A stretch of DNA of 64,000 nucleotides from Microbacterium sp. XT11. GTDB taxonomy: Bacteria > Actinomycetota > Actinomycetes > Actinomycetales > Microbacteriaceae. The DNA lies in the NCBI RefSeq assembly GCF_001513675.1, contig NZ_CP013859.1, positions 3,349,081-3,413,080 on the forward strand, given 5' to 3'. The position numbers and the translations under genes were made by a program. Below are positions 15,814 to 28,118 of this stretch, piece after piece. Below the pieces are notes generated by a model. The model made no database searches and was not told the DNA's origin. It saw only the letters and a program-made list of their open reading frames with translations. Within the stretch, counting starts at the first letter, position 1. Every line of letters begins with the position of its first letter.

Positions 15814-17133
15814 TCAGCCGTCGCCGCCCTGGTCGCCGCCTCGGCTGTCGTCGCCCTGGCCGCCGGCCTGGCCGCCGCCGCCCTGGCCGGGCTTGCCGCC
15901 CGGTCCGTGCGCGTGCGGAGGCGTACCGGATCCGGCATTCGCACCAGGGCCGGTCGTGAGCTCCCCGACCGGCGCCTCCGTGCCCTGGTCCGCGACCGTG
16001 ACCGGCTGCGGATCGACGGCGCCATCCGTTTGAGAGACGACGCCCGTGCGCACGGGTGAGCCGCCCGCCTCCCGAGCCGTCGGTTGCGGATGCACGGCAA
16101 GGGTCGCACCGGCGACCACGGCGGCTGCAGCTGCGGCCGCCGACACCGCGACGATCGCGCGCCGCCGGCGCCACACATCACGGCCCCTCCGCACCCGAGA
16201 GCGCAGGGGCCTCAGGGTGGGAGCGGTGGCCGGGGCCAGCCCGGTCTCCTGCGCGCGATGCGTCACCGCCTGCACGGGCGAGGGCGGCCCGGAAGCGCGC
16301 TCGAGCAGGGCCGATGCGATCGTGGCGACCTCGGCGGCTGACGGGCGATCCGCCGGATCGATGCTCGTCATGCGAGTCAGGAGCTCACGCCACTCCCCGG
16401 CGATCGACTCGGTCATCAGCGGAGGCACGCTGAGCCTCGCGAGGGCCGACTCGACGCTGTTCCCCGAGGCATAGCCCGGCCGGCCCGAGAGCGCTTCGAT
16501 GAGGATGAGACCGAGCGCGTACACGTCGACGGCCGGCGTCAGCTCGGCTCCGCGCAGCTGCTCCGGGGCCATATAGGCGACCGTGCCGAGCACGACCCCC
16601 GGCGAGGTGATCCGCGATGCGCCGATCGCACACGCGATGCCGAAGTCCGCGAGCTTGGCCGTCCACGGTGCGCCCTCCCGCCGCGGCGCGCGCATCAGCA
16701 CGTTCGACGGCTTCACGTCGCGATGGATGATGCCCGCCGTGTGCACGGCGTCGAGGGCCTCCGCGAGGTCGCAGGCGAGCCGCGCCACGTCGCGTTCCGA
16801 CAGGGGACCGCGTGCGAGGCAGGAGCTGAGCGTGGGTCCGTCGACGTACTCCATGACGAGGTACTGCGCCCTGCCGGGTTCCAGCTGCGAGTCGAAGAGC
16901 GTGACCAGGGCCGGATGGTTGAGCGAAGCCAGGGCCGCCTCCTCCACGTGCGCACGGTCCGCCGACGTCGTCGCGTCGTCGACGTGGCGGATCATCTTGA
17001 CCGCGACCGTGCGGCCGAGCAGGACGTCCTCCGCGCGGTAGACGGTCGCCATGCCGCCCTGGCCGACGGCGTCCAGCAGCCGGTACCGGCCGTCGATCAG
17101 CGCCGCCGTGGTGGTCGCCTCGGGGGTCGTCAC
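15814..17133 (-). CDS. transmembrane serine/threonine protein kinase (PknB-like)
   Basis: 439-residue Hanks-type kinase. Kinase motifs: P-loop GQGGMATVY (about 24-32), Lys in VAVKMI, catalytic loop IIHRDVKPSNVL (about 135-146), metal loop LADFGIA, activation end GTVAYMAPEQL, and DVYALGL. After a basic juxtamembrane stretch (RVRRGRDVWRRRR) there is one Ala-rich membrane helix near 318-338 and an extracellular tail of about 100 residues rich in Gly, Thr and Asp (PGGKPGQGGGGQAGGQGDD). No PASTA repeats are present, so it is not a standard peptidoglycan-sensing PknB. Substrate and signal unknown. Confidence 0.93.
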   Translation of the reverse strand: MTTPEATTTAALIDGRYRLLDAVGQGGMATVYRAEDVLLGRTVAVKMIRHVDDATTSADRAHVEEAALASLNHPALVTLFDSQLEPGRAQYLVMEYVDGPTLSSCLARGPLSERDVARLACDLAEALDAVHTAGIIHRDVKPSNVLMRAPRREGAPWTAKLADFGIACAIGASRITSPGVVLGTVAYMAPEQLRGAELTPAVDVYALGLILIEALSGRPGYASGNSVESALARLSVPPLMTESIAGEWRELLTRMTSIDPADRPSAAEVATIASALLERASGPPSPVQAVTHRAQETGLAPATAPTLRPLRSRVRRGRDVWRRRRAIVAVSAAAAAAAVVAGATLAVHPQPTAREAGGSPVRTGVVSQTDGAVDPQPVTVADQGTEAPVGELTTGPGANAGSGTPPHAHGPGGKPGQGGGGQAGGQGDDSRGGDQGGDG

Positions 17134-17289
17134 GGTGTCCTCCTCGTCGCACGCCGGCTCGGGTACGCCCGCGCGTCGCCGCCGACGCTATCCGCCCCGC
17201 ATCCGGAGTGTCACGGGGCTTGACGCCGCGCGCATCCGCTGTTTCGACTTCTGCTGATCGCACACGCCGCAGAGCGATACCGTGTATCC

Positions 17290-18969
17290 ATGACCGCTCC
17301 CATCGATCCGACACGCACCGCAGCCTGGTCCGAGCTCACCGTCCTGCGCGAGGGGTTCGTCCCCGATCTCCGCGCATGGTTCTCCGCCGACCCCGACCGC
17401 GCAGAGCGCTTCTCCTTCCCTCTGGCCGATCTGCACGTCGACCTGTCGAAGAATCTCGTCACCGACGACGTGCTCGCGGCGCTCGTGAGGCTCGCCGGCG
17501 AGACCGGAGTGGCGGAGCGATACGCGGCGATGCTGTCGGGCACCCACCTCAACACCACCGAGGACCGCGCCGTCCTGCACACCGCGCTGCGCCGCCCTGC
17601 CGGGGCATCCCCCGCGCTCGTCGTCGACGGACAGGACGTGGATGCCGACGTGCACGAGGTGCTCGACCGCCTCTCGGCGTTCGCCGATCGTGTGCGGTCG
17701 GGCGACTGGCTCGGCGTCACGGGCAAGAAGGTCACACACGTCGTCAACATCGGCATCGGCGGTTCCGACCTCGGCCCGGTCATGGTCTACGAGGCGCTGA
17801 AGCCCTATGCGGATGCCGGCATCCACGCGCGCTTCGTGTCGAACATCGACCCGACCGACCTCGCCCAGAAGACGGCCGACCTCGACCCCGAGACGACGCT
17901 GTTCATCGTCGCGTCCAAGACCTTCACGACGCTCGAGACCCTCACGAACGCGCGGCTGGCGCGCGACTGGCTGTGGGCCGGGCTGGAGGCCGCGGGCGCG
18001 ATCTCGGGTGACGAGGCGTCCCGCACCGATGCCGTCGCCCACCACTTCGTCGCGGTCTCGACGGCTCTCGACAAGGTCGCGGCCTTCGGCATCGATCCGG
18101 AGAACGCCTTCGGCTTCTGGGACTGGGTGGGCGGCCGCTACTCGGTCGACTCGGCGATCGGGCTGTCGCTCGCGATCGCGCTGGGGCCCGCCACGTTCCG
18201 CGACCTTCTCGCCGGATTCCACGCCGTCGACGAGCACGTGCGCACCACGCCGCTGGAGCGCAACGTCCCCGTCCTGATGGGCCTGCTGAACGTCTGGTAC
18301 GTCAACTTCTTCGATGCCCAGTCGCACGCGGTGCTCCCCTACGCACAGCAGCTGAGCCGCTTCCCCGCCTACCTCCAGCAGCTGACGATGGAGTCGAACG
18401 GCAAGTCGGTGCGCTGGGACGGCAGCCCCGTGACGACCGACACGGGCGAGGTCTTCTGGGGTGAGCCCGGCACGAACGGCCAGCACGCGTTCTACCAGCT
18501 CATCCACCAGGGCACCCGCGTCATCCCGGCCGACTTCATCGCGTTCGTGAATCCGGCCTACCCGCTGACCGACGGCGATCAGGACGTGCACGCCCTGTTC
18601 CTGGCGAACTTCCTCGCGCAGACGAAGGCGCTGGCCTTCGGCAAGACCGCGGAGGAGGTCGAGGCCGAGGGAACCACCGGCGCCCTCGTCGCCGCGCGCA
18701 CGTTCTCGGGCAACCGTCCGACCACGTCGATCTTCGCGCCGGCTCTCACCCCGCAGGTGCTCGGCCAGCTCATCGCGCTGTACGAGCACATCACCTTCAC
18801 GCAGGGCACGATCTGGGGCATCAACTCCTTCGATCAGTGGGGCGTCGAGCTCGGAAAGCAGCTGGCGCTGCAGATCGCCCCGGCGATCGGAGGAGACGAG
18901 GCCGCGATCGACGAACAGGACGCGTCCACCAAGGCGCTCCTGGCCTTCTACCACGCCAACCGCAAGTAG
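17290..18969 (+). CDS. pgi: glucose-6-phosphate isomerase
   Basis: Interconverts glucose-6-phosphate and fructose-6-phosphate in glycolysis and gluconeogenesis. 559 residues, full length for the long bacterial/eukaryotic-type PGI. Both signatures are visible: [18 protein letters not shown] and [17 protein letters not shown]; the catalytic Glu region is [12 protein letters not shown] and the active-site His is in [18 protein letters not shown] 17290 follows a TACCGT box by 6 bases (likely leaderless). Stand-alone gene, divergent from the kinase and convergent with the acyltransferase. Confidence 0.97.
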   Translation: MTAPIDPTRTAAWSELTVLREGFVPDLRAWFSADPDRAERFSFPLADLHVDLSKNLVTDDVLAALVRLAGETGVAERYAAMLSGTHLNTTEDRAVLHTALRRPAGASPALVVDGQDVDADVHEVLDRLSAFADRVRSGDWLGVTGKKVTHVVNIGIGGSDLGPVMVYEALKPYADAGIHARFVSNIDPTDLAQKTADLDPETTLFIVASKTFTTLETLTNARLARDWLWAGLEAAGAISGDEASRTDAVAHHFVAVSTALDKVAAFGIDPENAFGFWDWVGGRYSVDSAIGLSLAIALGPATFRDLLAGFHAVDEHVRTTPLERNVPVLMGLLNVWYVNFFDAQSHAVLPYAQQLSRFPAYLQQLTMESNGKSVRWDGSPVTTDTGEVFWGEPGTNGQHAFYQLIHQGTRVIPADFIAFVNPAYPLTDGDQDVHALFLANFLAQTKALAFGKTAEEVEAEGTTGALVAARTFSGNRPTTSIFAPALTPQVLGQLIALYEHITFTQGTIWGINSFDQWGVELGKQLALQIAPAIGGDEAAIDEQDASTKALLAFYHANRK

Positions 18970-18972
18970 CGG

Positions 18973-19920
18973 TCAGATCGCCCTGCGCACCGTGTGCTGC
19001 CCCGTGATCCAGGGCGCGGCACGGGTGGGCAGGGCGATCAGTCCGATGGCGAGGGGGACGAGCATCCCGATCGCGAAGCGGATCCACGGCGACACATCGA
19101 GCCACAGCACCAACGGGTGCAGGAGCACGACCGCGAGCAGAGGCAGGGCGAGCAGCGTGCACGCGCGGGAGAATCGACCGGGGTGCACGACGCTCTCGGC
19201 CACGAGGATCAGTCCTATCGAGATCGCACTCGACGCGAGCAGGGAGAACACGGGTGTTCCGTAATCGCCGAGCTTGATGTCAAGCGGCGCGGCAGCGCCC
19301 GTCACCACGAGCACGACGCCGATGACGAACGCGAGCGCACCCCAGAGCAGAGGTCTTCTGATCCGTGTGCGCAGACGACGCAGCGCATCGCCGATGAGCA
19401 GATAGATGAGGCAGGTCGCGACGTAACCGATGCCGAGCGGCGTGTGCGACAGCGGCTCTGTCCAGATCCACCCCGCGACGGCTGCGGCGAGGGCGATCCC
19501 CCACTGCGCCGCATACGGCACGCGCTCGACCACACGGAATGCGACGGCGGTGAAGAACAGGGCCGAGACGAACCACAGTGTGACATACGGCATGTGTGCG
19601 AAGCGTCCGCCTTCGATCCCGCCGGCGATCTTCTCGAGCGCGCCGGCGGGTTTCACGAGCAGCAGAGCCGCAGTGAGCACAAGGAACCCGGCGACATAGG
19701 GCCGCCCGAGACTCATCGCCCGTTTCTCGACCTCGACGTGCACCGGCCGGCGAGGTCTCCAGAGATACCCGGCGAGGATGAAGAACACGGCGACGTGCCA
19801 GGTGTACAGCCAGTCCTGAGTGACCTCCTTGGTGAAGCAGTGCCCCGCGACGATCGCAGTGACGGCGATCAGTCGTACGAGATCGATCGCGCCCGAGCGG
19901 TCAGGCAGGTGGTCGAGCAT
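18973..19920 (-). CDS. acyltransferase family 3 membrane protein
   Basis: Integral membrane O-acyltransferase of 315 residues with about ten hydrophobic segments. The diagnostic N-terminus is RSGAIDLVRLIAVTAIVAGHCF, with the conserved His, and WHVAVFFILAGYLW follows as in the OafA/fucose-4-O-acetylase group. Likely acylates a cell-envelope carbohydrate. Ends 3 bases from pgi on the opposite strand. Substrate unknown. Confidence 0.88.
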   Translation of the reverse strand: MLDHLPDRSGAIDLVRLIAVTAIVAGHCFTKEVTQDWLYTWHVAVFFILAGYLWRPRRPVHVEVEKRAMSLGRPYVAGFLVLTAALLLVKPAGALEKIAGGIEGGRFAHMPYVTLWFVSALFFTAVAFRVVERVPYAAQWGIALAAAVAGWIWTEPLSHTPLGIGYVATCLIYLLIGDALRRLRTRIRRPLLWGALAFVIGVVLVVTGAAAPLDIKLGDYGTPVFSLLASSAISIGLILVAESVVHPGRFSRACTLLALPLLAVVLLHPLVLWLDVSPWIRFAIGMLVPLAIGLIALPTRAAPWITGQHTVRRAI

Positions 19921-19991
19921 GCCCCCAGTATCGGCCGCGCTCCCTATGAGGGCAGTGGGCTTGACGAGCGCGGCACCGCTATCGTCGCAGC

Positions 19992-20276
19992 ATGGGTACT
20001 CCTGTCGAGGTCGCCGCGCTCGCCCTGAACGTCGCCATTCCCGAGCACCTTCGCTGGGAGGACGAACGGCGGGGAGAGCGGTTCCAGCTGCAGTCGATCA
20101 CCGTGCGTCTCCTGCCGGACGGCTCGCTCGCCGCCAAGGCGTACGGCAGGCCCGTCGCGGGCGGCCGCGGCGCCTACGTGTCGTTCGCCGTGCGGCGCTC
20201 ACCCGAGATCGATGCGCTCATCGAGTCGGCAGCACAGGCGGCCGCCTCGCGATGGGCGACGAACACCGGGCTCTGA
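19992..20276 (+). CDS. hypothetical protein
   Basis: 94 residues with no recognised domain. Predicted beta-rich core (RFQLQSITVRLLPDGSLAAKAYGRPVAG, GAYVSFAVRRSPE) and a C-terminal helix (IDALIESAAQAAASRW). The ATG at 19992 is 6 bases after a TATCGT box, the same leaderless layout as many genes here, which supports it being real. Followed by a bidirectional terminator shared with nrdF. Confidence 0.65.
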   Translation: MGTPVEVAALALNVAIPEHLRWEDERRGERFQLQSITVRLLPDGSLAAKAYGRPVAGGRGAYVSFAVRRSPEIDALIESAAQAAASRWATNTGL

Positions 20277-20290
20277 CGCCGGAGACGAGG

Positions 20291-20318
20291 AAGGGCGGAT
20301 GCCGCAGCATCCGCCCTT
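20291..20318. terminator. bidirectional intrinsic-type terminator between hypothetical gene and nrdF
   Basis: Perfect 12-bp stem AAGGGCGGATGC / GCATCCGCCCTT with a CGCA loop in a 63-bp convergent gap. The position and symmetry suit termination from both sides; there is no long T tract, as is common in actinobacteria. Confidence 0.75.
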
Positions 20319-20339
20319 CGCTCGATCACACGATGGGGT

Positions 20340-23492
<3,153 letters not shown>

Positions 23493-23496
<4 letters not shown>

Positions 23497-23927
23497 TGAA
23501 GCTTCCACCGTCGTTCCAATCCGTCGGTCACCCGATCGACATCGTCCTGTGTGCCGAAGATCTCTAGCCGGTACAAGTGAGGCACGTGGCACTTGCGGCT
23601 GATGATGTCTCCGGCGAGGCAGAACGAATCGCCGAAGTTGGTATTGCCTGCGGAGATCACTCCGCGGAGATGACGCCGGTTGTTCTCGTCATTGAGGAAC
23701 CGGATCACCTGCTTGGGCACGGCCCCGCGTTCCACGCCCCGTCCCTCGCCCCCGCCATAGGTCGGGGTGACGAGGACGAAGGGCTCGTCGACGACGAGCG
23801 GCTCTTCGTTGGCGTGCAGCGGGATGCGCCGGGCCGGAAGCCCGAGCTTCTCGATGAAGCGCGCGGTGTTGCCCGACACGCTCGAGAAGTAGACCAGGAG
23901 CGGCGCAGCGGTCGCGACGGCGCTCAT
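23493..23927 (-). CDS. nrdI: class Ib ribonucleotide reductase flavodoxin NrdI
   Basis: FMN protein that supplies oxidant for assembling the dimanganese-tyrosyl radical cofactor of NrdF. 144 residues with a flavodoxin-like start ([19 protein letters not shown]), [13 protein letters not shown], and [37 protein letters not shown], all characteristic of NrdI. It lies between nrdH (9-base gap) and nrdE (4-base overlap). Confidence 0.96.
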
Positions 23928-23936
23928 GATCGGGGC

Positions 23937-24170
23937 CTACGCGAGACGAGACGCGAGCTCGTCGATCTTGTCGGGACGAAAGCCCGACCAGTGGTCCTCG
24001 TCGGTGACGACGACCGGTGCCTGCATGTAGCCGAGCGCCTTGACCTGCTCCAGCGCCGCCGGGTCCTCCGACAGGTCGTGGATCTCGTACTCGATGCCCT
24101 TGGCATCCAGCGCGCGGTAGGTGGCGTTGCACTGAACGCAGGAAGGCTTCGTGTAGACGGTGATCGACAT
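23937..24170 (-). CDS. nrdH: glutaredoxin-like protein NrdH
   Basis: Electron donor for NrdE, 77 residues. The redox site is CVQC (residues 11-14, YTKPSCVQCNATYRAL) and the C-terminal SGFRPDKIDEL is the NrdH-type signature that favours thioredoxin reductase over glutathione. ATG 24170 is chosen over the ATG at 24176 because the GAGGGG ribosome-binding site ends one base before the latter. First gene of the operon. Confidence 0.95.
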   Translation of the reverse strand: MSITVYTKPSCVQCNATYRALDAKGIEYEIHDLSEDPAALEQVKALGYMQAPVVVTDEDHWSGFRPDKIDELASRLA

Positions 24171-24176
24171 CGTCAT

Positions 24177-24549
24177 TCCCCTCAAATCTCGTGACAACTC
24201 TGGTGTGCCCCGGGCTGACCGCCTCCGGGAGTTCAATACTACATATGGGTGCGGACATTCGGTGCGACCACAAGGGATAGTAGTTACATCCGTGTAGTTT
24301 TCCACCGCTCTCCACTGGTACAACACAGGTTCTCCACCGTTTCTTCCACAGCCGGAGCCGTGTCGAACCGGGTGTCGAAACGCGAGATTCTGCGGCTCGT
24401 GCACGCTCCTCCGCGATCCATCCACAGCGGGGAGGCTACGCCCGGCATCCGACATTCGGATTTCTGTGGAATCGGGTCGTCGGCGTGTCGCGGCGTGTCG
24501 CGACCGTCCGGCATGCGCGGGTGTCGCCGGCGGCCGGTAGCGTTGTCCC
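24177..24549. promoter_or_regulatory. nrdHIEF / MFS divergent control region with TCCAC cluster
   Basis: 373 bp without a gene. Seen: five TCCAC pentamers on the plus strand (24301, 24311, 24333, 24345, 24421) and one GTGGA (24466), some extending to DnaA-box-like TTTTCCACC and TTCTTCCACA; a minus-strand segment near 24236-24252 (CACCCATATGTAGTATTG) resembling an NrdR box at about 11 of 16 positions; and a TAGCGT box at 24538-24543 just before the MFS start. NrdR and DnaA control nrd genes in other bacteria; binding here is inference. Confidence 0.4.
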
Positions 24550-25758
24550 GTGGCGGGATATCGGGACCTTCTTCGCACGCCGGGAGTGGCGCGCATGATC
24601 GCCGCACAGCTGACGGCGCGATTCCCCAACGGCATGAGCTCGTTGGCCATCCTCCTGCACGTCGAACAGCAGACCGGCTCCTACGGCGCGGCCGGCCTGG
24701 TGCTCGCGGCGACCAGCATCGGACAGGCCGTCGCCGGGCCGCTCACCAGCAGGTGGATGGGCGCATGGGGCATGCGCCGCGTGCTCACGCTCACCCTCGC
24801 CGTCTGCACCGTCGCGATCCTCGGCCTCGCCCTCCTGCCGCTGAGCCTGCCCGGCTACATGATCGCCGGGTGCCTCGCCGGGCTGTCCACGCCTCCCATC
24901 CAGGCGGCCGTGCGCACGATCTACCCCAAGCTCGTCAACTCCTCTCAGCTGACTCCGCTGTTCTCGCTCGACGCGTCGCTGCAGGAGATCATCTGGATCC
25001 TCGCCCCCGTGCTCATCACCTTCGTCTCGACGCAGATCGGCACGGTGCAGGGGCTGCTCCTCGTCGCCGTCATCCTCGTGGCCGGGGGCGCCTGGTTCAT
25101 CCTCTCCCCCGAGGTCGGGCGCGTCCGCATCCCGCGCAGCCGCAACGCCCTGGGCACCGTGGTGCTGAAGCCGCCGGTGATGCTCGCCACCGTGATCGGA
25201 TTCCTGCTCATCGGTGCGTGCGCCGCGGTCGAGGTGGGCGTCGTCGCGACCTTCGAGCACGGCAGCCTCGCCGCAGGCATCGTGCTCGCCGTGTTCTCCG
25301 TCGGGAGCCTGGCGGGCGGGCTCGCCTTCGGGCACATCCCCATCGGCCCGTGGGCGATGGCGCGCCGCCTCGTCATCGTCACCGTCGGCCTGGCGCTCAC
25401 CATGATCTCCCTGAACGAGTTCTGGCTCGGCGGCACGCTGATCGTCGCCGGCATCGGCATCGCTCCCGCCCTCGCCGTGCTGTTCGCCATCACATCGGCG
25501 AGCGTGAAGTTCAGCGAGACGGCGGAAGCGTTCGGCTGGGCGGGAACGGGGCAGCTCATCGGCGCCGCGGCCGGCTCGGCCGTCGCCGGCTTCCTCGTCG
25601 ACCTCTCGGATCCGCGCGGTGCGTACCTCGCCGCAACCCTCTTCGCAGCGGCGGGCCTCGTCGTGTCAGTCGTCTTCGTGCGTGCGTTCCCCGACCTGCG
25701 CGGGCGGGATGCGAGCCCTCGCCCCGACACCGAGCCCTTGGCGGTCACCCCCTCATGA
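24550..25758 (+). CDS. MFS transporter
   Basis: Twelve-helix major facilitator protein of 402 residues (typical size), GTG start 6 bases after a TAGCGT box. Helices run from GMSSLAILLHVEQQTGSYGAAGLVLAA to the end; the loop 2-3 motif is degenerate (TSRWMGAWGMRRVLTLTLAV). Likely exports a small drug-like or lipophilic compound, in common with related actinobacterial carriers. It is coupled (ATGA overlap) to an alpha/beta hydrolase and, through it, to an acyl-CoA dehydrogenase. Substrate unknown. Confidence 0.9.
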   Translation: MAGYRDLLRTPGVARMIAAQLTARFPNGMSSLAILLHVEQQTGSYGAAGLVLAATSIGQAVAGPLTSRWMGAWGMRRVLTLTLAVCTVAILGLALLPLSLPGYMIAGCLAGLSTPPIQAAVRTIYPKLVNSSQLTPLFSLDASLQEIIWILAPVLITFVSTQIGTVQGLLLVAVILVAGGAWFILSPEVGRVRIPRSRNALGTVVLKPPVMLATVIGFLLIGACAAVEVGVVATFEHGSLAAGIVLAVFSVGSLAGGLAFGHIPIGPWAMARRLVIVTVGLALTMISLNEFWLGGTLIVAGIGIAPALAVLFAITSASVKFSETAEAFGWAGTGQLIGAAAGSAVAGFLVDLSDPRGAYLAATLFAAAGLVVSVVFVRAFPDLRGRDASPRPDTEPLAVTPS

Positions 25759-26543
25759 GCGATCGGATGCCCCACCACCCGGCCCCGCCGGCCCCGGTCA
25801 CGCTGCCTCGGCTCTCCTGGGGCGACCCCTCGTCCGCCCGCCACGTGCTGCTCGTGCACGGGCTCGGCTCGTCTGCCGCGCTCATGTGGCGTCTCGGCGA
25901 TGCCCTCGCCGCCGACGGCTGGCACGCCACGGCCGTCGACCTTCGCGGACACGGCGACGCGCCCCGATCGACGGATTACTCCATCGCGGCCTTCGGAGCC
26001 GATCTGGTCGCCACCCTGCCCTCATCGAAGCGCGGATGGGATGCCGTCGTCGGCCACTCGCTCGGCGGCGCGGCGAGCGCCCTGGCCGCGGCGTCCGTGC
26101 CGTCGTGGACCCGGCGCCTCGTGCTCATCGATCCCGCCATCGTGCTCGAAGGCCGCGATGCCGCCGTGATCCGCAAGAGTCAGGAGCGCGCGTTCGCGGA
26201 CAACCGGATGGAGACCGTGCGGCAGGAGCACCCGCACTGGCACCCCCAGGACATCGAGCTGAAGGTCGACGCCGTCGCGCGCGCCAGCCGCTGGGCGGTG
26301 GAGCAGACCAGCGCGCAGAACCAGCCGTGGGATGTGCGCGAGGCCGTCGCGGCGCTCACCGTCCCGACGCACGTCATCGCCGCCGACCCCGCCGTATACA
26401 GCCTGTTCCGGGGCGAGGCCGCCGCCGCGATCCTCGCGTCGAACCCGCGCCTGACGATGTCGGTCGTCGAGGGCGCCGGGCACTCGCCCCACCGCGACAA
26501 ACCCGAAGAGACCGTCCGACGACTGCGGGAGGCGCTGTCATGA
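25755..26543 (+). CDS. alpha/beta hydrolase
   Basis: 262-residue hydrolase. Oxyanion region LLVHGLGSSAALMW, nucleophile GHSLGGAAS (Ser near residue 97), acid near VIAADPAVYS and catalytic His in VEGAGHSPHRDKP. It starts with a 4-base overlap on the MFS gene and overlaps the acyl-CoA dehydrogenase start. The frame is open far upstream but that part is the shadow of the MFS gene. Probable esterase/thioesterase-like activity; substrate unknown. Confidence 0.9.
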   Translation: MSDRMPHHPAPPAPVTLPRLSWGDPSSARHVLLVHGLGSSAALMWRLGDALAADGWHATAVDLRGHGDAPRSTDYSIAAFGADLVATLPSSKRGWDAVVGHSLGGAASALAAASVPSWTRRLVLIDPAIVLEGRDAAVIRKSQERAFADNRMETVRQEHPHWHPQDIELKVDAVARASRWAVEQTSAQNQPWDVREAVAALTVPTHVIAADPAVYSLFRGEAAAAILASNPRLTMSVVEGAGHSPHRDKPEETVRRLREALS

Positions 26544-27697
26544 CGTTCGATCCCACCCACCACCTTCCCGACGACCTGCTCGACCGCATCCGCGAACGCG
26601 CCGCCGTGCACGATCGGGAGAACACCTTCCCGCACGACGACCTCGACGAGCTGCGGGCGGCCGGCTACCTGTCGATCCTCGTCCCGGCGGAACGCGGCGG
26701 AGCGGGGCTCTCCCTCGCCCAGGCCGCCGAGCTCCAGCAGCGCCTGGCCACGGCGGCGCCGGCGACAGCGCTCGCGATCAACATGCACCTCGTGTGGACC
26801 GGCGTGGCCAAGGTGTTCTCCGACCGCGGAGTGCCCGGTCTCGAGTTCGTCCAGGACGGCGCGGTGGCCGGCGAGGTGTTCGCGTTCGGCATCAGCGAGG
26901 GTGGCAACGACCTCGTGCTGTTCGGCAGCGATACCGAGGCCGCGCCGACGGGCGACGGCGGCTACTCCTTCACCGGGACGAAGATCTTCACATCGCTCGC
27001 CCCGGTGTGGACCAGGCTGGGGCTCCACGGCCTCGACACCACCAGCCCCGATGCCCCCAAGCTGGTCTTCGCCTTCGTCGAGCGCACCGACGCCGTGGAC
27101 ACCGGCGACGACTGGGACACACTCGGGATGAGGGCGACGCAGTCGCGCACGACCCGCCTGAACGGCGCTGTCGCCGACGCCGCCCACGTCGTCCGCCGGA
27201 TCGACCCCGGACCGAACCCCGACCCGATCGTGTTCGGCATCTTCTCGGTGTTCGAGATCCTCCTCGCGTCGGTCTACACGGGGATCGCGCGCCGTGCACT
27301 CGACCTCTCGGTGCAGACGGTTCACGCGCGCCGCTCGAAGAAGACCGGAACGACGTACAGCCAAGATCCCGACATCCGCTGGCGGATCGCCGACATGGCT
27401 CTCGCCTACGACGCGCTTCCACCGCAGATCGCCCACCTGGCGCGCCAGGTCGACGATCTCGTCGACAACGGCCCCCGCTGGTTCACCCTCCTGTCCGGCG
27501 TCAAGCACCGCGCCGTGACGATGGCGAAGCACGTCGTCGACCAGGCCATGCTCACCGCGGGCGGCGGATCGTACTTCTCGTCCAATGAGCTGTCGCGGCT
27601 GTACCGCGACGTGCTGGCCGGCGCCTTCCATCCGTCCGACCCCGAGTCCGCGCACGCCACGGCCGCGAGCGCCTGGCTGGGACCGCTCGAGCCCTGA
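26540..27697 (+). CDS. acyl-CoA dehydrogenase family protein
   Basis: FAD enzyme of 385 residues. Family features: LDELRAAGYLSILVPAERGGAGLSLAQAA, the FAD/substrate segment FGISEGGNDLVL, GYSFTGTKIFTSLAPV, WDTLGMRATQSRT and the C-terminal helix bundle ending AGGGSYFSSNELSRLYRDVLAGAF. The FTGTKIF and LGMRATQS blocks are also found in the DszC-like branch, so a monooxygenase-type function cannot be excluded. It is the last gene of the MFS-hydrolase-ACAD operon, start overlapping the hydrolase stop. Confidence 0.9.
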   Translation: MTFDPTHHLPDDLLDRIRERAAVHDRENTFPHDDLDELRAAGYLSILVPAERGGAGLSLAQAAELQQRLATAAPATALAINMHLVWTGVAKVFSDRGVPGLEFVQDGAVAGEVFAFGISEGGNDLVLFGSDTEAAPTGDGGYSFTGTKIFTSLAPVWTRLGLHGLDTTSPDAPKLVFAFVERTDAVDTGDDWDTLGMRATQSRTTRLNGAVADAAHVVRRIDPGPNPDPIVFGIFSVFEILLASVYTGIARRALDLSVQTVHARRSKKTGTTYSQDPDIRWRIADMALAYDALPPQIAHLARQVDDLVDNGPRWFTLLSGVKHRAVTMAKHVVDQAMLTAGGGSYFSSNELSRLYRDVLAGAFHPSDPESAHATAASAWLGPLEP

Positions 27698-27708
27698 CGT
27701 CGAGGCGT

Positions 27709-27981
27709 CTACTTGGAGTCGAAGTCGAACGCCTTGAGCAGTTCGACGACGGCCTTGTCACGCTCGTCGCCGCCCTCTTCGAACATGTGCGTGACGTGCG
27801 TGCGCAGGTGATTCTCGAGCAGCAGCCGGTTCAGCGACTCGAGGGAGCGCTGAATGGCACGCGACTGCGTGATGATGTCCATGCAGTACTCCTCGTTCTC
27901 GATCATCCGCGCGACGCCGCGCATCTGACCCTCGAGGATGCTGGTGCGATGCAGGGCGCGCTTCTTGATGTCTTCGATCAC
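27709..27981 (-). CDS. CsoR/RcnR-type metal-sensing regulator
   Basis: 90-residue all-helical repressor of the DUF156 family. The metal-ligand positions read Cys33 (EEYCMDI), His58 and His62 (LLLENHLRTHV), so the third ligand is His where copper-sensing CsoR has Cys; that C-H-H set is closer to the RcnR branch. RcnR's His3 is absent (Glu3), so the metal cannot be predicted. No transporter or chaperone gene adjoins it; the divergent neighbour is a DUF445 protein. Confidence 0.9.
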   Translation of the reverse strand: MIEDIKKRALHRTSILEGQMRGVARMIENEEYCMDIITQSRAIQRSLESLNRLLLENHLRTHVTHMFEEGGDERDKAVVELLKAFDFDSK

Positions 27982-28118
27982 GAGATCGAGCGTAGTCGCG
28001 TGGCAGGGAAGTCACTCGAACGTCGTGGGTGCACGGGACAGGTCGCGCTGTCTGGCGGGCCAGACGATCGTCCTCGCATATCCCGCGGAGCGTCGGAGGC
28101 GCGTGAAAGGATGACGTC

